Below, piece after piece: positions 17,793-26,204 of a stretch of DNA of 64,000 nt. The stretch lies in the NCBI GenBank assembly GCA_004560375.1, contig SFVC01000005.1, forward strand, positions 1 through 64,000. The letters run 5' to 3'. The DNA comes from a bacterium (lineage in GTDB: Bacteria > Bacillota > Clostridia > Oscillospirales > Oscillospiraceae). The number at the start of each line of letters is the position of its first letter. Position 1 is the first letter of the stretch. The notes below the pieces were generated by a model. It saw nothing but the letters and a program-made list of their open reading frames with translations, did no database searches and was not told where the DNA came from. Position numbers and translations under genes: made by a program.

Positions 17793-19310
17793 ATGGGTGA
17801 AGAAATGGGGCTGGGGAGCGAGAGAGCCTGGAGCGCTCTGGAGCGGCTGCTGCTGGGGTTAACCTTCGGCTGCTTCGGGCTGATGGCCCTGGCCGTGTCC
17901 GTGCTGAGCGCGTGTCAACTGGCGGTGGGGATGGGAAGCTGGCCGATGAAGCTGCTGTGCGTACTTGTGCCTGCCGCGGCCCTGACGGGGCTGGCAGCGC
18001 TGTGCCGGAGGGCGGAGGAGAGTGGGGCTGGGCGATTTGCCCTGCTGCTGTTTCTGGGCGCTTTCGCGTTGAAGGGGGCCTTTGCCGCCGTGGTGGATAC
18101 CTAGCCGGTCAGCGATTTTGCTGCGCTTTACTTGGGCGCCGTGGAGCTGGCTCAGAATGGTACGCCCCTTTCAGTGCAGCCCTACTTTCAGATGTGGCCC
18201 TATCAGAGCGGGCAGGCATTGTATCTGGCGGCGCTGGTGAAGCTGTTTGGGGAGGATCTGCTATGGATTAAGCTGTTCAACGCCCTGTGGGCCGCCTTCA
18301 CCAGCGTGATGGTGTATGCCCTGGCCCGGCGCATTTCCTCGGAGGGAGGCGCACGGGCGGCGGCGGTGCTGTATACATTTTATCCGGGCACCTGGCTGCT
18401 GCTGCCGGTGCTCACCAACCAGCACCTGTCGGAGCTGCTGTTTATGCTGGCCTTCTGGCTGTATACCACCCCGGCGCAGGCGGGAAAAAAGCGGCTGGGC
18501 CTGGCGGCGGCAGCGGGGGCGGTGCTGGCCCTGGGAAATGCCATACGCCCGGCGGCTATTGTGGCCCTGGCGGCGGCTGGGTGTTTGATGGTGCTGGAAC
18601 TGCTTCGAGAGCGCCGGAGCGGCGGGCGGAGGCTGGCTGCCGCCATAGTCCGCTTCGCCCTGTTTGCGGCGGTGTACGTCGGGGTGATGGGGGCCTTGGG
18701 CGGGCTGACCCGGCTGAGCGGGGTGAATGAGTACGGCTTGGACAGCAGTTGCCCGGAGTGGAAATTCGCCTGTGGATTGAATGAGGAGACCAGCGGCTGC
18801 TACAGCGCGGCGGATGCGAAGCTGATCTTTTATGAGAGCGAGAACCCCAGGCAGGCCGCCCGGGAGCTGGCGCTGGAGCGGATCCAGATGCCGCCCGCCC
18901 GGCTGCTGAGGCTGCTGGGGAACAAGATCCGGATCATGTGGGGCGGCTATGAGGAGACCATATGGATGCTGACCCCCAATGTGGTGGAGCAGATCGACGC
19001 CTCGGCTCTGCCGGTGTGCACAGAGCAGCTCAGCTGGTGGACGAAGATGCTGTCCTGCGGAGTGTACAGCCTGAGCTTTTTGCTGATGGCCCTGGGGGGC
19101 GCTGTGGGGCGGAAAAAGGAGCGGGAGGCCGCGCAACTTTTGGCGCTGGTATCGCTGGCCTACTTCGGGGTGCACCTGTTCATCGAGATCCAGCCCCGCT
19201 ACCGCTCGCTGATGTACGCCGTGGCATTCCCACTGACCGCTCTGGGCTTCGACGGGCTGTGGGCCCTTTGGGAGCGGAGGAAAAAGAGCCGGACGGTTCG
19301 GAAAACATAG
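17793..19310 (+). pseudogene. Membrane glycosyltransferase (GT39/ArnT-like) interrupted by an in-frame TAG
   Basis: The reading frame from ATG 17793 runs 103 codons, meets TAG at 18102-18104, then continues open in the same frame to 19310. Across the stop the protein reads VVDT-stop-PVSDFAALYLGAVEL, typical of the first loop of PMT/ArnT-type transferases (P-x-SD-F motif). A C-to-T change in CAG (Gln) would explain it. Many membrane helices follow, as expected for lipid-linked sugar transfer. No ribosome site supports restart at the only nearby TTG (18132). It lies between recO and mutS2. Sequencing error is possible. Confidence 0.75.
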
Positions 19311-19331
19311 GAAAATTTTGAGGAAATTGCT

Positions 19332-21716
19332 ATGACACCATTATTTGAAAAATCCATCGAGACCCTGGAGCTGCCCCGGGTGCTGGCCCTGCTGGCCAAC
19401 GAGGCGGCCACCGAGGAGGGCAAGGAGCGCTGCCTGGCCCTGCGGCCCATCGGCGTGCAAAACGACGTGAGCCGTTTGCAAAAACAGACCTCCGCCGCCT
19501 TTGACCTGCTGGTGAAGCACGGCACCCCGTCCCTGTCGGGCATCCGCCCGGTGGCGGCGGCCCTCCAGCGGGCGGATCGGGGGGGCGCGCTGAACACCCG
19601 GGAGCTGCTGGACATCGCCCAGGTGCTGCGCTGCGCCCGCTCCGTCCGGGAATATGGCTCCGGAAACGGAGAGGTCAAGACCGTCCTGGACGGCTACTTC
19701 GAGAGCCTCACCGCCAACCGCTTTTTGGAGGACAAGATCACCGGCTCCATCCTCAGCGAGGAGGAGATCGCCGACGCCGCCTCCCCGGAGCTGGCCGACA
19801 TCCGGCGGCACATCCGGGCGGCGGCGGGCAAGGTGCGGGACGTGCTGAACCGGCTCATCTCGTCCAACCAGTCCAAGTATCTCCAGGACGCCATCATCAC
19901 CATGCGGGGCGGGCGGTACGTGGTGCCCGTCAAGAGCGAGCACAAGAACGAGATCCCCGGCCTGGTGCACGACGTGTCCGGCTCCGGCGGCACCTTCTTC
20001 ATCGAGCCCATGGGGGTGGTGAACGCCAACAACGAGCTGCGGGAGCTCCAGGTCAAGGAGCAGAAGGAGATCGAGCGCATTTTAGCGGAGCTGTCCGCCG
20101 ACTGCGCCGGATTCAAGACCGACATCGAGGACGACTACCAGACCCTGATTTCCCTGGACTGCATCTTTGCCCGGGCCAAGCTGTCCTCCGCCATGGGGGC
20201 CATGGAGCCAGCTCTGGGGGATCACATCGAGCTGCGCCGGGCCCGCCACCCCCTGCTGGATCCCAAGACCGCCGTCCGCAACGATCTGCGGCTGGGCGGG
20301 GGATTCGACACCCTGGTGATCACCGGCCCCAACACCGGCGGCAAGACGGTGACGCTGAAAACTCTGGGTCTGCTGACCCTGATGGCCCAGTGCGGGCTGC
20401 ATATCCCGGCGGCGGACGGATCCACCGTCAAGGTGTGCTCCGCCGTACTGGCGGACATCGGGGACGAGCAGTCCATCGACCAGTCCCTGTCCACCTTCTC
20501 CTCCCACATGACCAACATTGTGTCCATCCTGGAGCAGGCGGACGACGAGACGCTGATTTTGTTCGACGAGCTGGGCGCGGGCACCGACCCGGTGGAGGGC
20601 GCGGCCCTGGCCGCCGCCATCATCGAGTCCGCCCGGGCCATGGGGGCCCATGTGGCCGCCACCACCCACTATGCCGAGCTGAAGGTGTACGCCATGACCA
20701 CCAAGGGGGTGGAGAACGCCTCCTGCGAGTTCGACGTGGAGACCCTGGCCCCCACCTACCGGGTGCTCATCGGCATCCCGGGCAAGTCCAACGCCTTCGC
20801 CATTTCCAGGCGGCTGGGCCTGCCCGACTATATCATCCAGAAGGCGGCGGATCGCATCGACGCGGAGAACGTGCGCTTTGAGGACGTGCTCAGCCAGCTG
20901 GACGTACAGCGCCAGGCCATGGAGAAGGAGAAGGAGAAGGCCGCCCAGCTGCGCCGGGAGATGGAGGAGGATCGGGCCAAGGCAGAGGAATACCGCGCTC
21001 ACATCGAGGAGGAGCGGAGGAAGGCAACGGAGAAGGCCCAGGCGGAGGCCCGGGCCATCCTGTCGCAGGCCCGGGACGCCGCGGATCAGACCTTCAAGGA
21101 GCTCAACGAGATGCGCCGCCGCCAGGAGCAGGCCCGGGACTGGGTGGATGACAACGAGCAGCGCTCAGAATTGCGTCGGAAGCTGAACGAGGCGGACGCC
21201 GCCCTGGGCGGACAAAAAGAGGAGCTGCCGCCCCCGCCCCCTACCCGGGAGGCTGTGCCGGGCGACACGGTGGAGCTGATCAAAACGGGCACCCAGGCGG
21301 AGGTCGTCGGGGTGAACAAGGACGGCACCCTCCAGCTCCAGGCGGGCATTTTGAAGCTGAAGGCCAAACAGGAGGAGGTTCGGGTGCTGGAGGACGTCAC
21401 CGCCCGGAAGAAGCAGAGCGCCAGGGACAAGGCCCGGGCCGCCTCGGTGAGCCGCCCCTTCCGGGCCTCCGCCGCCAAAGCGGAGCTGGATCTGCGGGGC
21501 ATGATGGTGGACGAGGCCATCGGCGCGGTGGATCTGTTCCTGGACAACGCCCTCATGGGCAAGCTGGAGACGGTGACCATCATCCATGGCAAGGGCACCG
21601 GGGCGCTGCGAAAGGCGGTGCGGGAGCATCTGAAAAAGAGCCGCTACGTGAAGGAGTACCGCCCCGGCGTGTACGGCGAAGGGGAGGACGGCGTTACGGT
21701 GGCGACGCTGCGATAG
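19332..21716 (+). CDS. mutS2: Endonuclease MutS2
   Basis: MutS2 is a MutS-like ATPase, active in recombination control and, in Bacillus, in rescue of collided ribosomes. The 794-residue protein has a core/lever region, Walker A GPNTGGKT near residue 332, the conserved STFSSHM and DELGAGTDP segments, a long charged coiled coil (about 510-640), and a C-terminal Smr nuclease domain (LDLRGMMVDEAI and IHGKGTGALR). Start ATG 19332 lies 21 bp after the glycosyltransferase frame. Confidence 0.96.
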   Translation: MTPLFEKSIETLELPRVLALLANEAATEEGKERCLALRPIGVQNDVSRLQKQTSAAFDLLVKHGTPSLSGIRPVAAALQRADRGGALNTRELLDIAQVLRCARSVREYGSGNGEVKTVLDGYFESLTANRFLEDKITGSILSEEEIADAASPELADIRRHIRAAAGKVRDVLNRLISSNQSKYLQDAIITMRGGRYVVPVKSEHKNEIPGLVHDVSGSGGTFFIEPMGVVNANNELRELQVKEQKEIERILAELSADCAGFKTDIEDDYQTLISLDCIFARAKLSSAMGAMEPALGDHIELRRARHPLLDPKTAVRNDLRLGGGFDTLVITGPNTGGKTVTLKTLGLLTLMAQCGLHIPAADGSTVKVCSAVLADIGDEQSIDQSLSTFSSHMTNIVSILEQADDETLILFDELGAGTDPVEGAALAAAIIESARAMGAHVAATTHYAELKVYAMTTKGVENASCEFDVETLAPTYRVLIGIPGKSNAFAISRRLGLPDYIIQKAADRIDAENVRFEDVLSQLDVQRQAMEKEKEKAAQLRREMEEDRAKAEEYRAHIEEERRKATEKAQAEARAILSQARDAADQTFKELNEMRRRQEQARDWVDDNEQRSELRRKLNEADAALGGQKEELPPPPPTREAVPGDTVELIKTGTQAEVVGVNKDGTLQLQAGILKLKAKQEEVRVLEDVTARKKQSARDKARAASVSRPFRASAAKAELDLRGMMVDEAIGAVDLFLDNALMGKLETVTIIHGKGTGALRKAVREHLKKSRYVKEYRPGVYGEGEDGVTVATLR

Positions 21717-21827
21717 GGAAGGCGGTCTAACCTGCTCCCCGGCGTTGTCCGCCCCTTGCGGACGGGAAAGTAGTAAATTGTAGATGGTTTTACTGAAAGA
21801 GCCTGTGAGAATTTGGTGAAAATGCTC

Positions 21828-21857
21828 TTGACGTTTGGGGGCTAAATTTGGTATCCT
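21828..21857 (+). promoter_or_regulatory. Promoter of the HPr gene
   Basis: TTGACG and TATCCT are 18 bp apart, about 75 bp before the start. The 216-bp gap between mutS2 and HPr also has a short hairpin (GTCCGC/GCGGAC near 21747-21762) without a T-run. Confidence 0.6.
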
Positions 21858-21932
21858 ATCAGCGTACAAAGATTCGGGGCGGGGGCAGAAACTGTCCGGA
21901 GCCGAAACTTTCTATGATGGAGGGGAACGCTC

Positions 21933-22196
21933 ATGTTCATGAAAGAGACTACGGTAAACAACCAGGTCGGCCTGCACGCCCGTCCGGCCACGTTTTTTAT
22001 CCAGAAAGCCAACGAGTTCAAAAGCTCCATCTGGGTGGAGAAGGAAGACCGCCGCGTGAACGCCAAGAGCCTGCTGGGCGTGCTGTCCCTGGGCATCGTG
22101 AAGGGCACGGCCATCAACCTCATTGCCGACGGCCCCGATGAGGAGGCCGCCATCAGCGCCCTGGTGGAGTTGATCAACTCCGAGTTTTCCGAGTAA
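21933..22196 (+). CDS. HPr family phosphocarrier protein
   Basis: HPr carries phosphate from enzyme I to sugar permeases of the PTS, and its serine-phosphorylated form acts with CcpA in catabolite control. The 87-residue protein has the active-site H15 in GLHARPA and regulatory S46 in AKSLLG. The S46 region reads KSLLGVLSLG, a slight variant of the usual KSxMGxMSLG. GGAGGGG lies seven bases before ATG 21933; a second ATG two codons on is possible. It is monocistronic with its own promoter and terminator; no enzyme I gene is nearby. Confidence 0.92.
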   Translation: MFMKETTVNNQVGLHARPATFFIQKANEFKSSIWVEKEDRRVNAKSLLGVLSLGIVKGTAINLIADGPDEEAAISALVELINSEFSE

Positions 22197-22211
22197 ACCT
22201 GACTCGCATGG

Positions 22212-22242
22212 AAAAGCGCCGCGGTGAGCGGCGCTTTTTTTC
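22212..22242 (+). terminator. HPr terminator
   Basis: An 11-bp stem (22212-22222 with 22228-22238), loop GGTGA, is followed by an unbroken T-run. Confidence 0.93.
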
Positions 22243-22299
22243 CCTTTGCGGGCTTGCCGAAGGCCCCGAGGCGGATTGCTTCCGAGAAAGGAGCCCCCT

Positions 22300-24147
22300 A
22301 TGACATTCGATGAACTGCGGGACAAGGCCCACGCCCTGCCGCTGAAGCCCGGGGTGTATATCATGCAGAACGCCGCCAGCGAGGTCATCTACGTGGGCAA
22401 GGCCAAGGCGCTGAAAAACCGGGTGAGCCAGTATTTCCAGGATCAGTCCCGGCACAACGAAAAGACCCGGGCCATGGTGAGCCAGATCGACCATTTCGAC
22501 GTGATCGTGGTGCAGTCGGAATTTGAGGCGCTGGTGCTGGAGTGCGCCCTCATCAAGCGGCATCAGCCCCGGTATAATATTCTGCTGAAGGACAGCAAGG
22601 GCTTCCCTTACATCCGGCTGTCCCCGGGGGACTACCCGAGATTTTCCCTGGCCGCCCGGGCGGAGGACGACGGGGCCCGGTACTTTGGCCCCTACGGCTC
22701 CCGGTTTGCCAGCCAGGGCATCATCAACGCCCTGCGGGAGGCCCTGCGCCTGCCCGCCTGCCGCCGGAAGTTCCCCAAGGACATCGGGAAGGAGCGGCCC
22801 TGCCTCAACTTCCACATGGGTGTGTGCGACGGCTACTGCCGCCCCGAGATGGATCAGTCCCAGTACAGGCGCTCCATCGACCAGGCGGTGCGGCTGCTGG
22901 AGGGGCGGCTGGACGAGGTGGTGGACGAGCTGACGGCGGAGATGGATCTGGCGGCGGAGGAGCTGCGGTTTGAGAAGGCCGCCCAGCTCCGGGACCGCAT
23001 CCGGGCCATCCAGCTGCTGTCCACCCGGCAGAAGGCGGTGGCGGGCTCCCTGGCGGACACCGACGTGGTGGGCTACCACCGGGGCGAGGCCAAGAGCTGC
23101 TTTGTGGTGCTGCACTACATCGGCGGCGAGCTGGCGGCCAAGGACTGGGAGCTGCTGGCCGTCCCCATGGAGGACGAGCAGACCACCGTCTCCACCCTGG
23201 CGGCCCAGTATTACGGCGGGCGGGGCCAGCTGCCCCGGCAGATCCTGCTGCCCTGCGACATCGACGAGCAGGTGGAGTTGGCCCGTATGCTCACCGAGGC
23301 GGTGGGCCGGAAGGTGGAGGTGCTCACCCCCCAGCGGGGGGCCAAGATGGAGCTGGTACGTCTGGCCAACGAGAACGCCGCCGAGGAGGTGCTCCGGGCC
23401 ACCACGGCGGAGGAGCGCCGCTCCAAGCTCACCGAGGCCCTGGGGGCCCTGCTGGGGCTGGACGGGCCGCCTCACCGGATCGAGGCCTTCGACATCTCCA
23501 ACACGGGCAGCTCGGACATTGTGGCGTCTATGACCGTCCACATCGACGGCAGGCCGCTGAAGCGGGACTACCGCCATTTCAAGCTGAAGGATATGCCCCA
23601 CGCCGACGACTACGCCTCCATGGAGCAGGTGGTGGAGCGGCGGTTCCGGCGCTGGCTGGACGGGGACGAAAAATTTGCCGACAGGCCCGACCTGCTGCTC
23701 ATCGACGGCGGCGCGGGGCAGGTGAGGGCGGCCCGGGAGGCGCTGGACAAGCTGGGCTTAGGCGACATCCCGGCCTACGGCATGGTGAAGGACAACCGCC
23801 ACCGCACCCGGGCCCTCCAGGCCGGGGACGGCCGGGAGATCGGCATCCAGTCCAACCAGGCCCTGTTCGCCATGATCGGCCGGATTCAGGAGGAGACCCA
23901 CCGCTTTGCCATCGAGTTCCACCGCCAGCAGCAGGCGGGGCATCTGAAGGGCTCGGCGCTGGACGGCGTCCCCGGGGTGGGGCCCGCCCGGAAGGCCCAG
24001 CTCCTGAAGGCGTTCAAGAGTGTGAAGGCGGTACGGGCGGCCTCGCTGGAGGAGCTGGCGGCGGTGGTGCCGAAGAATACCGCCCAGGCGGTCTATCTGC
24101 ACTTCCACCCCCAGCAGAAGGAGACGGAACAGGAGGAAACGCCATGA
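22300..24147 (+). CDS. uvrC: Excinuclease ABC subunit C (UvrC)
   Basis: UvrC makes the dual incisions in nucleotide excision repair. The 615-residue protein has an N-terminal GIY-YIG domain (PGVYIMQNAASEVIYVGKAK), a central UVR domain at about 205-240, the RNase H-like endonuclease region (IEAFDISNTGSSDIVASM) and C-terminal helix-hairpin-helix motifs (VPGVGPARKAQLL). ATG 22300 follows AAAGGAG. Its stop overlaps rsmD by four bases. Confidence 0.97.
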   Translation: MTFDELRDKAHALPLKPGVYIMQNAASEVIYVGKAKALKNRVSQYFQDQSRHNEKTRAMVSQIDHFDVIVVQSEFEALVLECALIKRHQPRYNILLKDSKGFPYIRLSPGDYPRFSLAARAEDDGARYFGPYGSRFASQGIINALREALRLPACRRKFPKDIGKERPCLNFHMGVCDGYCRPEMDQSQYRRSIDQAVRLLEGRLDEVVDELTAEMDLAAEELRFEKAAQLRDRIRAIQLLSTRQKAVAGSLADTDVVGYHRGEAKSCFVVLHYIGGELAAKDWELLAVPMEDEQTTVSTLAAQYYGGRGQLPRQILLPCDIDEQVELARMLTEAVGRKVEVLTPQRGAKMELVRLANENAAEEVLRATTAEERRSKLTEALGALLGLDGPPHRIEAFDISNTGSSDIVASMTVHIDGRPLKRDYRHFKLKDMPHADDYASMEQVVERRFRRWLDGDEKFADRPDLLLIDGGAGQVRAAREALDKLGLGDIPAYGMVKDNRHRTRALQAGDGREIGIQSNQALFAMIGRIQEETHRFAIEFHRQQQAGHLKGSALDGVPGVGPARKAQLLKAFKSVKAVRAASLEELAAVVPKNTAQAVYLHFHPQQKETEQEETP

Positions 24148-24695
24148 GAGTGATCACGGGAACCGCCCGGGGGCGGCGGCTGGCGGAGCTACCCGGGCTG
24201 GATACCCGGCCCACCACGGATCGGGTGAAGGAGGGGCTGTTTAGCGCCATCCAGTTCGACATCGAGGGCAGGCGGGTGCTGGATCTGTTTGCCGGCACCG
24301 GCCAGCTGGGCATCGAGTGCCTGAGCCGGGGGGCGGCCTTCTGCGACTTTGTGGACAGCGCCCCCAAGGCGCTGGAGGTGGTGCGGAAAAATATCCGCAC
24401 CTGCGGTTTTGAGGGACGTTGCGCCTGCCACGGGAAGGATTTCGCCGCTTATCTCAACCGTTGCCGGGAGAAATATGGGCTGGTGTTTCTGGATCCTCCC
24501 TATGCCTCGGGAAACCTGGAACGGGCCCTGGAGCTCATCGCGGCGATTGACATCGTGGTAGAACATGGTATAATAGTGTGCGAAAGTCCGGCGGATCACA
24601 GCCTGCCGGAGCTGCCCGCCCCCTATGAGAAGGGGAGGGAGTACCGCTATGGGAAGATCAAATTCACCCTGTACCGCAGGAGGACGAGCCCATGA
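24144..24695 (+). CDS. rsmD: 16S rRNA (guanine(966)-N2)-methyltransferase RsmD
   Basis: This SAM-dependent rRNA methyltransferase has 183 residues. The SAM site LDLFAGTGQLGIE and the catalytic (D/N)PPY motif (FLDPPY) are both visible. The start overlaps the uvrC stop (ATGA) and the stop overlaps the coaD start (ATGA). The rsmD-coaD pair is conserved in many Firmicutes. Confidence 0.94.
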   Translation: MRVITGTARGRRLAELPGLDTRPTTDRVKEGLFSAIQFDIEGRRVLDLFAGTGQLGIECLSRGAAFCDFVDSAPKALEVVRKNIRTCGFEGRCACHGKDFAAYLNRCREKYGLVFLDPPYASGNLERALELIAAIDIVVEHGIIVCESPADHSLPELPAPYEKGREYRYGKIKFTLYRRRTSP

Positions 24696-25192
24696 GACGA
24701 GCCATCTATCCCGGCAGCTTCGACCCGGTGACCCTGGGACACCTGGACGTCATCAAGCGGGCGGCTGTCATCTTTGACGAGCTGATCGTGTGCGTCAGCG
24801 TAAACTCCGCCAAGGATTCCGGCCTGTTCTCCCCGGAGGAACGGGTGGAGCTGATCCGGCGGGTGACGGAGGATCTGCCCAACGTGACGGTGGATTGCTC
24901 CCGGGAGTTGGTGGCAAATTATGCCCGGCGCAACCGATCCCGGGTGTTGGTGAAGGGGCTGCGGGCGGTATCCGACTACGAGACGGAGATCCAGATGGCC
25001 ATGATCAACGCCAAGCTCAATGCCAAGCTGGACACAGTATTTTTGTACACCCGCCCCAAGTATGCCTATCTCAGCTCCACGGTGGTGAAAGAGATGGCCC
25101 GATATGGGGCGGATCTGTCCGACTTTGTGCCCCGGCAGATCATCGAGGAGGTGCGCGCCAAGGTGGCGGCGGCCGATCCCCGGGAGCTCTGA
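24692..25192 (+). CDS. coaD: Phosphopantetheine adenylyltransferase
   Basis: CoaD makes dephospho-CoA from ATP and 4'-phosphopantetheine, the fourth step of CoA synthesis. The 166-residue protein has PGSFDPVTLGHLDVI with the TxGH nucleotidyl-transfer motif and GLRAVSDYETEIQMA, which contacts pantetheine. Length is normal. It overlaps rsmD by four bases. Confidence 0.96.
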   Translation: MRRAIYPGSFDPVTLGHLDVIKRAAVIFDELIVCVSVNSAKDSGLFSPEERVELIRRVTEDLPNVTVDCSRELVANYARRNRSRVLVKGLRAVSDYETEIQMAMINAKLNAKLDTVFLYTRPKYAYLSSTVVKEMARYGADLSDFVPRQIIEEVRAKVAAADPREL

Positions 25193-25237
25193 CCGGGTTA
25201 CCCCTGAAACCCATTGATAAAGGAGAGGATCCAAGAT

Positions 25238-25756
25238 ATGGCGACTGCCGTAGATGAACTGCTGGACATGCTGTTTGATATGATCGACGAGGCAAAGAAT
25301 GCCGCGTTCAGCGGGGAAAAGTGCGTGATCGACCGGGACAAGGCGCTGGATCTCATTGAGGACGCCAAAAAGCAGCTCCCGGTGGATCTGGCCGAGGCCC
25401 GGAAGATCCTCAGCGCCCGGAACGAGTATATTGCCACGGCCAAGCGGGAGGCGGAGGAGATCCGCAAGCGGGCCGAGATCGAGGCCAACCAGATGGTGAG
25501 CGAGGCCCCCGTGATGAACCAGGCCCGGCAGAAGGCCCGGGAGATCGTGGCCCACGCCGAGGAGGAGGCCAAAAAGACCTGCCGGGAGACCAACGAATAC
25601 TGTGTGGATCTGTTGCGCCGCACGGAGGACGCCCTGGCCGCCGCCCACGCGGAGATGCGTCAGGTGCACAACCAGTTCCGATCCGGCATGGGCTCCACGG
25701 GGGGAGGCTCCTCCTCCGGGGGGAGCAGGATGTACGACGCCGAGGCCGACGAGTAA
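25238..25756 (+). CDS. Coiled-coil protein resembling ATP synthase b / DivIVA-type proteins
   Basis: The 172-residue protein is mostly a charged, alanine-rich helix (about residues 45-135) with a short helical N-terminus and a Gly/Ser-rich C-terminal linker. Such proteins follow coaD in many Clostridia and are often labelled ATPase or ATP synthase b-like, but no catalytic or membrane motif is visible. ATG 25238 follows AGGAGAGGA by eight bases. It is probably structural or a scaffold; the exact role is unknown. Confidence 0.7.
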   Translation: MATAVDELLDMLFDMIDEAKNAAFSGEKCVIDRDKALDLIEDAKKQLPVDLAEARKILSARNEYIATAKREAEEIRKRAEIEANQMVSEAPVMNQARQKAREIVAHAEEEAKKTCRETNEYCVDLLRRTEDALAAAHAEMRQVHNQFRSGMGSTGGGSSSGGSRMYDAEADE

Positions 25757-25838
25757 TACTGTTTCTTGATAAAAAGGTTAAAACCTCTTTATCGCGGCGC
25801 TTCGCGCCGCCGCGCCTGCGGCGCGTCAAGAAAAGTAT
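25756..25838. repeat. Cloverleaf-like multi-hairpin element A
   Basis: An outer stem pairs 25756-25769 with 25826-25838 (13 pairs, one bulged G). Inside are three consecutive arms: an A/T-rich arm (25768-25793), GCGGCGC/GCGCCGC with loop TTC (25794-25810) and CGCGCC/GGCGCG with loop TGC (25811-25825). The arms abut with almost no unpaired bases. It begins at the stop codon of the upstream gene. Confidence 0.75.
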
Positions 25839-25845
25839 TGACAAC

Positions 25846-25916
25846 ATTCTTGACGGCTTCGCCGTCGGGCCGCGTTCCGCGGCCCCATAAAACGGTTTCA
25901 CCGTTTTATGAAGAAT
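25846..25916. repeat. Cloverleaf-like multi-hairpin element B
   Basis: The outer stem ATTCTT/AAGAAT (25846-25851 with 25911-25916) encloses three arms, each with a TTC loop: GACGGC/GCCGTC (25852-25866), GGGCCGCG/CGCGGCCC (25867-25885) and an 11-bp A/T-containing arm (25886-25896 with 25900-25910). It has the same plan as element A, seven bases upstream, with different stem sequences. No T-run follows it. Confidence 0.75.
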
Positions 25917-25955
25917 TAGTATAAGGCTCAAAATATGGGACAACAAAAACAGAGG

Positions 25956-25990
25956 AAAGCCCGCCGTGTATGGACACGGCGGGCTTTTTT
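25956..25990 (+). terminator. Terminator of the uvrC-rsmD-coaD unit
   Basis: A 14-bp stem (25956-25969 with 25974-25987), loop ATGG, ends in a run of six T. It lies between the multi-hairpin elements and the dcw promoter region. Confidence 0.93.
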
Positions 25991-26041
25991 GCACACAATT
26001 TCAGAAAAGAGGCGGGCCGGGGGGCTGGGCTGGAACTGCAT

Positions 26042-26071
26042 AAAACAAATGTTTGTACGAACAAATGGTTG
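26042..26071. promoter_or_regulatory. Tandem operator-like sites upstream of mraZ
   Basis: AAAACAAATGTTTG (26042-26055) and CGAACAAATGGTTG (26058-26071) share ACAAATG at 16-bp spacing. The second resembles the Bacillus LexA box CGAACRNRYGTTYG with one deviation; the first deviates at its first two bases. They sit about 40 bp upstream of the mraZ -35. The LexA assignment is tentative. Confidence 0.4.
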
Positions 26072-26110
26072 ATGAAAGCCAAAAAAGCCAATTCGGGCGG
26101 AAAAAAGTTC

Positions 26111-26139
26111 TTGCTTTTTCCTGGAGGGTAGAGTATACT
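26111..26139 (+). promoter_or_regulatory. mraZ / dcw cluster promoter
   Basis: TTGCTT and TATACT are separated by exactly 17 bp, about 65 bp before mraZ. Confidence 0.8.
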
Positions 26140-26150
26140 GAAAAACACAA

Positions 26151-26196
26151 TGGAGTGAAATGGAGGAAATCTTCTATTTCATGGAGTAGATTGGAG
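26151..26196 (+). promoter_or_regulatory. Probable MraZ operator (four TGGAG repeats)
   Basis: TGGAG starts at 26151, 26161, 26182 and 26192, giving spacings of 10, 21 and 10 bp, about one, two and one helical turns. MraZ proteins bind short G-rich direct repeats at roughly 10-bp intervals in their own leader. The last repeat doubles as the mraZ ribosome site (GGAGGG), so repressor binding would cover both. Confidence 0.7.
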
Positions 26197-26204
26197 GGAA
26201 AGAG

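Noticed and set aside
18132..19310. Second part of the glycosyltransferase as an independent gene starting at TTG
   Set aside because: No ribosome site, start falls inside a conserved loop, and the upstream frame is continuous apart from one TAG.
25838..25870. TTGACA at 25838-25843 as a promoter
   Set aside because: No -10 at suitable distance; it lies between the paired arms of the two hairpin elements.
25756..25916. Hairpin array as a simple terminator or as tRNA genes
   Set aside because: No T-run, no T-loop or anticodon-arm consensus, and a separate strong terminator follows at 25956-25990.
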